This document shows, piece after piece, positions 54,770-64,000 of a stretch of DNA of 64,000 bases. Source of the DNA: Azoarcus sp. TTM-91 (GTDB taxonomy: Bacteria > Pseudomonadota > Gammaproteobacteria > Burkholderiales > Rhodocyclaceae); the NCBI RefSeq assembly GCF_012911025.1, contig NZ_WUEI01000005.1:1-64000 (forward strand), given 5' to 3'. Position numbers and translations under genes: made by a program. The notes below the pieces were generated by a model, which was not told the DNA's origin, made no database searches, and was given only the letters and a program-made list of their open reading frames with translations. How positions within the stretch are numbered: the first letter of the stretch is position 1; every line of letters starts with the position of its first letter.

Positions 54770-56494
54770 TCAGCTGTGCCCGGAACGTCCGGTATGCGCC
54801 GGAATCGGCGGCGCAAAACGCTGCAGCACGTAGCCGGTCATGCCTTTGGCGAGTTCCTCTTCGCCGAAGAACACCTGGCCTATCTTCTCCTTCACCAGCA
54901 GCACCGCCTCTTCCTCGTTGTGGGTGCGCAGCACCACCTCGATACCGGGATTCAGCGTCTTTGCGGTTTCCGCCATCTGGCGGACGTTAAGCGTGTCCGG
55001 CGTCGCCACCACCAGCATCGCCGCATGGGCGATGTGCGCCTGGATCAACACCGCCGGCTCCGCCGCATCGCCCGACACCGCGATGGCACCCTGCTTGCGC
55101 AAGTCCTCCACCCGCTCACGGTTCTGCTCGACGATCACATACGGGATGCTGCGCGCGTCCAGCGCCTGGGCAATGCGTCGCCCCACCCGGCCGTAACCGA
55201 CCAGCACCACCTGCCCTTCCAGGTACTTGCGCTCGGTGCTCATAGGCAGCTCGGCCAGCGGGTCCTGACGCTGCTCCAGCTTGCGCGCCAGCTCCGAGCG
55301 CTTCAACACCCAACTGCGCAGGGGCGAAACCGCGGCGAAGACGAAGGGATTGACCGCAATCGAGATCAGCGCCCCGGCCAGGATCAGGCTCTGTCCTTCC
55401 GCCGGCAGCAGCCCCAGGTGCATTCCCAGGCCGGCCAGGATGAAGGAAAACTCGCCGATCTGCGCCAGGCTGGCCGCCACGGTGAAAGCCGTGTTCAACG
55501 GATAGCGGAAAGCCAGCACCAGCAGCGCCGCCGCGATCGACTTGCCGACGATGATGATCGCCACCACGCCCAGCACGTGCACCGGCTCCTCGACCAGCAC
55601 CTTGGGGTCGAACAACATCCCCACCGAGACGAAAAACAGCACCGCGAAAGCATCGCGCAGCGGCAGCGACTCTTCCGCCGCCCGGTGGCTGAACTCCGAC
55701 TCCCGCATCACCATGCCGGCGAAGAAGGCGCCCAGCGCAAAAGACACGCCGAACAGTTCGGCCGCACCGAAAGCGATGCTGACCGCCGCCGCCACCACCG
55801 ACAGCGTGAATAGCTCGCGCGACCCGGTACGCGCCACCTGCCACAACAGCCATGGCAGGATGCGGCGTCCCGCCAGCAGCATCAAGGCGATGAAGGCCGC
55901 CACCTGCAGCAGCGTCTGACCGATGGTGCGCCACAGCGGAATATCCGCCGCCCCGGTCGAGTGTCCGCCGAGCACACCAGCCAGCGGCGGCAGCAGCACC
56001 AGCACCAGCACCATCGCCAAGTCCTCGACCACCAGCCAACCGACGGCGATGCGCCCGTTCATCGACTCCAGCACGCCACGCGCCTCCAGCGCTTTCAGCA
56101 GCACCACCGTACTGGCCACCGACAGAGAGAGGCCGAACACCAGCCCGGCCCCAAGGCTCCAGTCCCACCACCAGGCCATGCCCATGCCGAGCACGGTTGC
56201 CACCGCCATCTGCACCACTGCGCCCGGCAAGGCGATACGCCGCACTGCCAGCAAGTCGTCCAGCGAAAAATGCAGGCCAACGCCGAACATCAGCAACATC
56301 ACGCCGATTTCCGACAACTGCGAAGCGATACCGACATCGGCCACGAAACCCGGCGTCGCCGGTCCAATGCAGATGCCGGCCATCAAGTAACCGACCAGGG
56401 CCGGAAGTTTCAGCCTCTCGGCCACGAACCCAAGGATCAACGCAAGGCCAAAACCCGCAGCCAGCGTGGTGATCAGGGATATGTTGTGTTCCAT
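54770..56494 (-). CDS. CPA2-family K+/H+ antiporter with RCK_N domain (YbaL/KefB type)
   Basis: A 574-residue inner-membrane protein. The first 385 residues have 12-13 helices of the Na+/H+ exchanger fold (ALVGYLMAGICIGP, LSLSVASTVVLLKALEARG). A cytoplasmic TrkA-N/RCK domain starts at about 420 with GQVVLVGYGRVGRRIAQALDA, the NAD-binding GxGxxG. It lacks the KefF/quinone-reductase partner nearby, so YbaL is the closer match. It probably exports K+ in exchange for H+. Confidence 0.92.
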   Translation of the reverse strand: MEHNISLITTLAAGFGLALILGFVAERLKLPALVGYLMAGICIGPATPGFVADVGIASQLSEIGVMLLMFGVGLHFSLDDLLAVRRIALPGAVVQMAVATVLGMGMAWWWDWSLGAGLVFGLSLSVASTVVLLKALEARGVLESMNGRIAVGWLVVEDLAMVLVLVLLPPLAGVLGGHSTGAADIPLWRTIGQTLLQVAAFIALMLLAGRRILPWLLWQVARTGSRELFTLSVVAAAVSIAFGAAELFGVSFALGAFFAGMVMRESEFSHRAAEESLPLRDAFAVLFFVSVGMLFDPKVLVEEPVHVLGVVAIIIVGKSIAAALLVLAFRYPLNTAFTVAASLAQIGEFSFILAGLGMHLGLLPAEGQSLILAGALISIAVNPFVFAAVSPLRSWVLKRSELARKLEQRQDPLAELPMSTERKYLEGQVVLVGYGRVGRRIAQALDARSIPYVIVEQNRERVEDLRKQGAIAVSGDAAEPAVLIQAHIAHAAMLVVATPDTLNVRQMAETAKTLNPGIEVVLRTHNEEEAVLLVKEKIGQVFFGEEELAKGMTGYVLQRFAPPIPAHTGRSGHS

Positions 56495-56960
56495 TCAGTC
56501 GCTTCCCCAATGTTGTGATTACCTACGCCAGGACACGACGAGAGCATGAATGCCAAATCGGCATCCATGCCGCGGGAGAGCCAAACTCCCATAGGACCAA
56601 ATTCTGGGTTCCCATCACTGCCACAGCGACATTGCCGGAAGCCGGAATATCGGATGGCAGGGGAGAACAAACGCGGCACCTCGGCACGGAAAGAGCCCGG
56701 CCCAGCCTGACGAGAAGCGAGTCCGAATACCCGTCTTCATGCCGCTCGAATCGCCTATCGACGCTACGTGGATCAAGCCGCCCGCCCTGACCGGCCTTCC
56801 CCCGGCCACGGCAACGCGCCTCATGCATCCTGGCGATGGTTTCCTGACAATATCACCCCGAAAATGGTTCGCACAAAAATTGCTTCAGGCGAACCAGACA
56901 GCGCGGATGAGATATCGCCGCGCTGCAAACGGGCGGCGCAACTTCTCCGCCCGGTCAAAC
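56495..56960. other. Long intergenic stretch of about 465 bp
   Basis: No reading frame here looks like a protein: small frames on both strands have atypical composition. It must contain the promoter of the minus-strand antiporter gene. On the plus strand a sigma-54-like element at 56869-56884 and a terminator at 56961-56996 leave room for a small RNA (see findings). Confidence 0.5.
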
Positions 56961-56996
56961 AAAAAGGCGGAAGCCCTGGGGCCTCCGCCTTTTTTC
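56961..56996. terminator. Bidirectional intrinsic terminator after the BI-1 family gene
   Basis: AAAAAGGCGGAAGCCC / GGGGCCTCCGCCTTTTTT, a GC stem with A and T runs on the two sides. It terminates the minus-strand BI-1 family gene and could end a plus-strand transcript. Confidence 0.9.
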
Positions 56997-57020
56997 ATCC
57001 AGCAAACCTGAACGCCGGCA

Positions 57021-57689
57021 TCAATCGTTGTTGAACACACCGAGCAGGTGCAGCAGGCTGGTGAAGAGGTTGTAGATCGAGACGTACAGCGTCACCGTCG
57101 CCATGATGTAGTTGGTTTCGCCGCCATGGATGATGTTGCTGGTCTCATACAGGATCAGGCCGGACATCAGCAGCACGAACATCGCCGACACCGCGAGGGA
57201 AAGACCCGGCATGTTGAAGAACACCGCGCCCAAGCCAGCCAGGAAGGCCACCAGGATGCCCACCATCAGGAAGCCGCCCATGAAGGAGAAATCCTTGCGG
57301 GTGGTCAGCGCATAGGCGGACAGGCCCAGGAAGATCGCCGCGGTGCCGCCCATCGCCTGCATCACGACCATGCTGCCGTTGGGCAGGGACAGATAGGCGG
57401 ACAGGATCGGCCCGAGGGTGTAACCCATGAAGCCGGTGAGCGCGAACACGCACAGCACGCCGAGGCTGCTGTTGCGGAACTTGGTCGTCAGGAACAGCAG
57501 GCCGAAGTAACCGACCAGCGTGATGATCAACCCCGGATGCGGCAACTGCAGGGCCAGCGAGGCGCCGGCAACCACAGCCGAGAACGCCAGCGTCGCCGCC
57601 AGCAGCATATAGGTGTTGCGGATGACCTTGTTCGTCGAAACGACGGCGGCTTCGCCGCGGGTCATCGGAGTTGCCATACGGTTTTCCAT
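57021..57689 (-). CDS. Bax inhibitor-1 (BI-1/YccA) family membrane protein
   Basis: A 222-residue inner-membrane protein with seven hydrophobic segments. It has the family motif NIIHGGETNYIMATVTLYVSIYNLFTSLLHLL at the C-terminus. The N-terminus VVSTNKVIRNTYMLLAATLAFSA is like YccA/YbhL. In E. coli YccA restrains FtsH; others are pH-sensitive Ca2+ leak channels. Starts behind CAGGAGGTATTCCCGCC. Confidence 0.93.
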   Translation of the reverse strand: MENRMATPMTRGEAAVVSTNKVIRNTYMLLAATLAFSAVVAGASLALQLPHPGLIITLVGYFGLLFLTTKFRNSSLGVLCVFALTGFMGYTLGPILSAYLSLPNGSMVVMQAMGGTAAIFLGLSAYALTTRKDFSFMGGFLMVGILVAFLAGLGAVFFNMPGLSLAVSAMFVLLMSGLILYETSNIIHGGETNYIMATVTLYVSIYNLFTSLLHLLGVFNND

Positions 57690-57781
57690 GGCGGGAATAC
57701 CTCCTGTTCGAATTTGAGGCCCTCAGTCTAGCTGAGACGCCCCGGTCGGGAAATATGATTCAGGAAACATTAAAAAAACAC

Positions 57782-58129
57782 TCAGGCGCCGCTGGAGGCC
57801 AAGGCCGGCGCCCGTGGGCGCTCACTGCGCTGATGCCGCCGCAAGCGCTGGGCCAGGACCCGGGCCACACGGTCGGCCGCCTCGTCCACAGCGGAACGCA
57901 CGTCGATCTGGGTGATGGCAAAAACCACGTCTGGCAGATTGCGCAGCCGCAATTGAACCACGCAACGCTTGTCTGCGCCGCCGCGCGGACCGTTCACATC
58001 GGCCACCTTGATGCGGGCCCACTGGATGTGATCGCGAAAGCGGCCGATGGCAAAACGCATCCGCCGCGCCACATAATCCCGCATTCCGGAGGTTTCGTCG
58101 AAACCGTCACAGCGCAGATCGATTCGCAT
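57782..58129 (-). CDS. Short HPF/RaiA-type ribosome-associated protein
   Basis: A 115-residue protein with the beta-alpha-beta-beta-beta-alpha order of the S30AE domain: IDLRCDGFDETSGMRDYVARRMRFAIGRFRDHIQWARIKVADVNGPRGGADKRCVVQLRL. The long helix is SAVDEAADRVARVLAQRLRRHQ. It lacks the C-terminal dimerisation domain of long HPF. Such proteins hibernate ribosomes or protect them under stress. The sequence is divergent, so paralogue identity is uncertain. Confidence 0.82.
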   Translation of the reverse strand: MRIDLRCDGFDETSGMRDYVARRMRFAIGRFRDHIQWARIKVADVNGPRGGADKRCVVQLRLRNLPDVVFAITQIDVRSAVDEAADRVARVLAQRLRRHQRSERPRAPALASSGA

Positions 58130-58258
58130 GGGAAGCTCCTATATGTCTGATGCAGTTGCCAACAGGCCGAGAAACCTGTCGGATGCTAGGGTCTCAGACT
58201 GTTCGGCAAAACCCAGGTTCAACAGAATCTTTATCCGTTTTTATCGAACTTTAAGAAA

Positions 58259-59200
58259 TTGCTCAACTACAAGCAGCTTCACCATTTCTGGAATGTGGCC
58301 CGGGCCGGTGGCATCGTGCGCGCGAGCGAACGTACCGGCCTCGCGCCGCAAACACTTTCCGGCCAGATCGCAGCCCTTGAGAGCGCTCTGGGCATTACGC
58401 TCTTCCGCCGCCAGGGCCGGCGGCTCGCACTCACCGAAACCGGCCAGATGGTGCTCGGCTACGCAGAGGAGATTTTCAGGCTCGGCAGCGAACTTGAGGA
58501 AGCGCTGAGCAACCGCTCCACCGGCCGCGCCACTCCCTTTCGTGTCGGCATTGCGGACGTGGTTCCCAAGGCCATCGCCTATCTCCTGCTGGCCCCTTCC
58601 ATGGCGCTGGCCGACCCGCTGCGCATCATCTGCCGGGAGGGCAAACTGGACGGACTGCTGGGTGAACTCGCCGTCCACAAGCTGGACGTCGTGCTGGCAG
58701 ACTCACCGATGCCTACCAATGCCGACGTGCGCGGCTACAGCCACCGCCTGGGCGAATCCTCCCTCAGCTTCTTCGCTGCGCCAGGACTGGCCGCAACCTT
58801 GAACGGCGCCTTCCCCGCCTGCCTTGAGGGCGCGCCCATTCTGCTTCCCGGAATGGAGGCGGCGGTGCGCGGCCCGCTGATGCGCTGGCTGGAAACCCAG
58901 CGGGTCAGGCCACGCATCGTCGGTGAATTCGACGACAGTGCTCTGATGCTGGCCTTCGGCGAAGCCGGCGTCGGTCTCTTCCCCACCGCCTCGCTGCTCG
59001 CCGAGCAGATCTGCGGCAAGCATGGCCTGCAACGCCTCGGGGAGGCAGACGAGGTCACCGAATCCTTCTATGCGATCTCCGTCGAGCGCCGGCTGACGCA
59101 TCCGGCAGTTGTCGCGATCGGCACCGCCACACCAAAGCTGGAAGGAAAACCGGCCAGCAGCGAACAACAGCACCGCATGACCAAGCGGAACGCGGGCTGA
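58259..59200 (+). CDS. nhaR: LysR-family regulator NhaR-type
   Basis: A 313-residue LysR-type regulator. MLNYKQLHHFWNVARAGGIVRASERTGLAPQTLSGQIAALE is the NhaR-type HTH. The C-terminal sensor domain starts at FRVGIADVVPKAIAYLLL, a typical NhaR sequence. The start is a TTG at 58259; no other start exists at the correct position. NhaR activates sodium/proton antiport or exopolysaccharide genes. No nhaA gene is next to it; the neighbours are an HPF-like gene and a tRNA. Confidence 0.88.
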   Translation: MLNYKQLHHFWNVARAGGIVRASERTGLAPQTLSGQIAALESALGITLFRRQGRRLALTETGQMVLGYAEEIFRLGSELEEALSNRSTGRATPFRVGIADVVPKAIAYLLLAPSMALADPLRIICREGKLDGLLGELAVHKLDVVLADSPMPTNADVRGYSHRLGESSLSFFAAPGLAATLNGAFPACLEGAPILLPGMEAAVRGPLMRWLETQRVRPRIVGEFDDSALMLAFGEAGVGLFPTASLLAEQICGKHGLQRLGEADEVTESFYAISVERRLTHPAVVAIGTATPKLEGKPASSEQQHRMTKRNAG

Positions 59201-59233
59201 GGGCACAACAACGCCGAGGGACAAGCAGGGAAA

Positions 59234-59320
59234 TGGTGCCGGGAGAGGGACTCGAACCCTCACACTGTCGCCAGCGGCGGATTTTGAGTCCGCTGCGTCT
59301 ACCGATTCCGCCATCCCGGC
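59234..59320 (-). tRNA. tRNA-Leu (anticodon CAA)
   Basis: On the minus strand, 87 nt of a type II tRNA. The acceptor is GCCGGGA/TCCCGGC, the D-loop is GGCGGAATCGGTAGACGC, and the anticodon stem-loop is GCGGA-CTCAAAA-TCCGC, anticodon CAA. A long variable arm, GGTTCGAGTCC T-loop and encoded CCA follow. It reads UUG. Confidence 0.96.
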
Positions 59321-59503
59321 ACGGGATCGACAAGCCGGAAAGCTTGCCGTGGAGGCAGGCCGGAGCTGTCGCGCCCTGGCCTTGTTTTCGCTGCAAAGCC
59401 GGCAATGCTAGAATTGCCGGTTCCGCCCGGGGTGGCCGCAGGAAGTGCCGCCGGATGCGAAGGCGCGCATTATCCTCGAATCCCCCCTTCTGCAGCAAGC
59501 AAG

Positions 59504-61640
<2,137 letters not shown>

Positions 61641-61652
61641 GCGGAGGGCCTC

Positions 61653-62513
61653 CTACACGCCGCGGGCGTGGAAGGCCTCGCGGATCTCGTCCAGGAACTC
61701 GCTCAGGCCATCCGGGTGCAGGCCGAGTTCGTTCAGGGCTTCGGCGCCGACGCGGTACCACACCCTGTTCTCGGTGCCATTGATGCCGTGGTGGCAGTGG
61801 ATGGCCAGTTGCAGGATGGCCACCACGGTACGTACCGCCCCCAGCTCTTCACGCGGAATATCGTAGTGGTGCAGGATGGCCTGGGCGACGAAATCCGGCA
61901 GCCGCCAATGCCGCGCCACCAGATAGCCGATGGTGCAGTGATCCACGTTGAAGCGCTGATCTTCGTCCTTGACGCTGGGCAGATCGAAGCTCCCGCTGCT
62001 GAGCAACCCGGCAGCGTAGTCCGGAAAGCGCTGCATCAGCACCGGCACCCCGCATTCCAGGAAGATCCCCGCCATATAGGCCTGGTCGGGGAAAACGTTG
62101 CACACCGACACCCGGTCTTCCGCAACCAGCGCCGCCAGCTGGGCGATCTCGCGGGAGCGGGTCCAGAAGCGGTGCAGGATGGCCTTGCTGCCCTCGGGGA
62201 CCCTCGCCGACAGGGCGACCGCACGCGCCAGGTTGATCGTCTGCTTCAACCCCAGCCGCACCAGCACCTGCTCCAGGTTGTCCGGCGCCCGGCCGCGGGA
62301 GAAAAGCGGGCTGCGCGCTACCTTGAACAGCATCGCGGCAATTGCGGCGTCGCGTGAAATCAGGGCGGCCAGGGAGGCGGCGTCGTAATCTCCATCCTGC
62401 AGGCGCGCACTCAGCTCGACCAAAATATCCGGCTGGGGCGGTATGCGGATTCCCCGCCCCACCAGTTCCTCCAGCGCCTTCTCCTCGTCGATCACCACGC
62501 GTGCTCCGAACAT
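61653..62513 (-). CDS. HDOD-domain protein
   Basis: A 286-residue protein consisting mainly of one HDOD domain, which lacks metal-dependent phosphohydrolase ligands: IRIPPQPDILVELSARLQDGDYDAASLAALISRDAAIAAMLFKVARSP and FLECGVPVLMQRFPDY. HDOD proteins act in signalling, often beside cyclic-di-GMP systems. ATG at 62513 is used; a GTG at 62525 adds four residues. It stands alone between tgt and yajC, against their direction. Confidence 0.88.
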   Translation of the reverse strand: MFGARVVIDEEKALEELVGRGIRIPPQPDILVELSARLQDGDYDAASLAALISRDAAIAAMLFKVARSPLFSRGRAPDNLEQVLVRLGLKQTINLARAVALSARVPEGSKAILHRFWTRSREIAQLAALVAEDRVSVCNVFPDQAYMAGIFLECGVPVLMQRFPDYAAGLLSSGSFDLPSVKDEDQRFNVDHCTIGYLVARHWRLPDFVAQAILHHYDIPREELGAVRTVVAILQLAIHCHHGINGTENRVWYRVGAEALNELGLHPDGLSEFLDEIREAFHARGV

Positions 62514-62635
62514 ATTGCAGCGCACATTGTCGGAGCATTCCGCCCTCGCCTCAAGCGCGGCTGCAGGCCGCTCAGGGCAAGGGAAAAAACGCTGCTGCTA
62601 TAATCGACCGCTTTTTGCAAACTCTGGAGTAGACC

Positions 62636-62959
62636 GTGCTGATTTCCAACGCTTACGCCCAGGCCGCCGGCCAGGATCCGACCGGAGGCCTGATGGGCAT
62701 CCTGCCGCTGATCCTGATGTTCGTGGTGCTCTGGTTCCTGATGATCCGTCCGCAGATGAAGCGCGCCAAAGAGCACAAGGCCATGGTGGAAGCGCTGTCC
62801 AAGGGCGACGAAGTCGTGACCCAGGGTGGCATCGCCGGCCGCGTTGCCGAGATCGGCGACGGCTTCGTTCACCTCGAAGTCGCCGAGAAGGTCAACATCA
62901 TCGTCCAGAAACAAGCCGTCGCCACCGTGCTGCCGAAAGGCACGCTGAAGGCGCTGTAA
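62636..62959 (+). CDS. yajC: Preprotein translocase accessory subunit YajC
   Basis: A 107-residue inner-membrane protein with one helix (about 18-38, GLMGILPLILMFVVLWFLMI) and a basic cytoplasmic domain starting RPQMKRAKEHKAMVEALSKGDEVVTQGGI. It is part of SecDFYajC. A GTG start is used, preceded by CTGGAGTAGACC. A TATAAT hexamer at 62599-62604 probably is the -10 of the yajC-secD(F) operon. Confidence 0.95.
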   Translation: MLISNAYAQAAGQDPTGGLMGILPLILMFVVLWFLMIRPQMKRAKEHKAMVEALSKGDEVVTQGGIAGRVAEIGDGFVHLEVAEKVNIIVQKQAVATVLPKGTLKAL

Positions 62960-63048
62960 TCCGCCGGGCGGAAGCGGGCCGGAGCGCCCGTTTCCGCGGC
63001 CAGCCGTGGTCCTCCCGAACAGCTCCAAGCCTGCCTACCTCGTCTACG

Positions 63049-64000
63049 ATGAATCGCTATCCACTCTGGAAGAACCTACTGATCGGCCTGATTCTCCTTT
63101 GGGGCCTGATCTACACCCTGCCGAATTTCTATGGCGAGGTACCCGCAGTCCAAGTTTCCAGCGCCAAGGCCACCGTCAAGCTGGACCCGGCCGCCGCGAC
63201 CGATCGCGTCGCCAACGCCCTGCGCGAAGCCGGCATCGACAACCAGGGCATCTTCTCCGACGCCACCAGCGTGCGTGCCCGCTTCGCCGGCACCGACGAG
63301 CAGATCCGCGCCAAGGACGCCATCGAGCGTGCGCTGAACCCGGATCCGCAGGATCCCGGCTACGTCGTCGCGCTGAACCTGCTGCCGGCCTCGCCCTCCT
63401 GGCTCACCGCCATCCATGCGCTGCCGATGTACCTCGGCCTCGACCTGCGCGGTGGCGTGCACTTCCTGCTGCAGGTGGACATGCCGGGCGCGCTGGCCAA
63501 GCGCCTGGACTCCTTGAGCGGCGATCTGCGCACCGTGCTGCGCGACAAGAACGTCCGCCATGCCGGCATCAACCGTGAAGGCGAAAGCGTGCATATCCGC
63601 TTCCGCAGCGAAGCCGAGCGCGACGCCGCGCGCAGCGCGATCCAGGCGTCCACCGCCGACCTGCAGCTCACCAACCGCGACGACGGTGCCGGCGACTTCC
63701 GCCTCGTCGCCACGCTGACGCCGCAGGCGCTGCAGACGATGCGCGACTTCGCCATCAAGCAGAACATCGGCACCCTGCACAACCGTATCAACGAACTGGG
63801 CGTCGCCGAGCCAGTGATCCAGCAACAGGGCGCGGAACGCATCGTGGTGCAACTGCCCGGCGTGCAGGACGTGGCCAAGGCCAAGGACATCCTCGGCCGC
63901 ACCGCCACCCTGGAAGTGCGCATGGTGGACGACACCCCGGGCGCGCTGGAGCAGGCGATGGCCGGCAACGTTCCCTTCGGCACCGAGCTCTACACCGAAC
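63049..64000 (+). CDS. secD: Protein translocase subunit SecD (5' part)
   Basis: The first 317 codons of SecD; the gene runs past the window end. MNRYPLWKNLLIGLILLWGLIYTLPNFYG is the first membrane helix. The periplasmic P1 domain contains LGLDLRGGVHFLLQVDM, the SecD signature. GVAEPVIQQQGAERIVVQLPGVQDVAKAKDILGRTATLE follows. With SecF it uses the proton gradient to pull exported proteins across. It lies 89 bp after yajC. Confidence 0.97.
   Translation, partial: MNRYPLWKNLLIGLILLWGLIYTLPNFYGEVPAVQVSSAKATVKLDPAAATDRVANALREAGIDNQGIFSDATSVRARFAGTDEQIRAKDAIERALNPDPQDPGYVVALNLLPASPSWLTAIHALPMYLGLDLRGGVHFLLQVDMPGALAKRLDSLSGDLRTVLRDKNVRHAGINREGESVHIRFRSEAERDAARSAIQASTADLQLTNRDDGAGDFRLVATLTPQALQTMRDFAIKQNIGTLHNRINELGVAEPVIQQQGAERIVVQLPGVQDVAKAKDILGRTATLEVRMVDDTPGALEQAMAGNVPFGTELYTE

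Overview
The window is GC-rich, densely coded DNA from a betaproteobacterium, most likely a Rhodocyclales member of the Azoarcus/Aromatoleum/Thauera/Zoogloea type. That placement is inferred from gene order (ndk-rlmN-pilW-rodZ-ispG-hisS-yfgM-bamB-der-hfq-hflX-hflK-hflC-DUF2065-hisZ-purA; queA-tgt-yajC-secD), a PEP-CTERM exoprotein, a DctPQM/DctSR dicarboxylate system, and a flavodoxin behind a NifA/sigma-54 type promoter, which suggests a diazotroph. No phage, integrase, insertion sequence or CRISPR array was seen.

Layout. 1-9.5 kb: catalase, cyclopropane fatty acid synthase, ZIP metal transporter, SRP RNA (minus strand), flavodoxin, nitroreductase, an unrecognised 469-residue protein, a small lipoprotein, and a metal-resistance module (cupin, CadR/PbrR-type MerR regulator, divergent CDF-like transporter). 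9.5-21 kb: a nitrate-assimilation island on the minus strand (cobA, FAD reductase, nasA; nrtABD; nasR) with a PEP-CTERM gene between its two operons. 21-25.3 kb: rlmB, an RNase R with a very long Lys/Ala/Pro repeat tail, and two identical tRNA-Leu(CAG) genes. 25.4-40.8 kb: the housekeeping cluster listed above, all on the minus strand. 40.9-47.6 kb: DedA, dctPQM and the divergent dctSR. 47.6-51.2 kb: tilS, accA and a TerC protein behind a yybP-ykoY (Mn2+) riboswitch. 51.6-58.1 kb: CorC-like protein, a P-type ATPase remnant coupled to a tandem Usp gene, a YbaL-type antiporter, a BI-1 family protein and an HPF-like protein. 58.2-64 kb: NhaR, tRNA-Leu(CAA), queA-tgt, an HDOD protein, yajC and the 5' part of secD, which runs off the window.

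The most informative non-coding signal is shared by the two nitrate operons. Each has two NtrC-like sites (the second is only a half-site at the nas operon), then a sigma-54 -24/-12 element, then a leader RNA with two hairpins carrying six-base loops (A at loop position 1, G at 4), the second of which overlaps the 5' arm of an intrinsic terminator. The NIT-ANTAR protein NasR, the expected antiterminator, is encoded next to nrtABD. The distances from both NtrC-like sites to the -24 element are identical in the two promoters (86 and 117 bp). Nitrogen status through NtrC/sigma-54 would thus control initiation, and nitrate/nitrite through NasR would control elongation, for uptake (NrtABD), reduction (NasA with its FAD reductase) and siroheme supply (CobA). 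All regulatory assignments come from reading motifs and need experimental testing.
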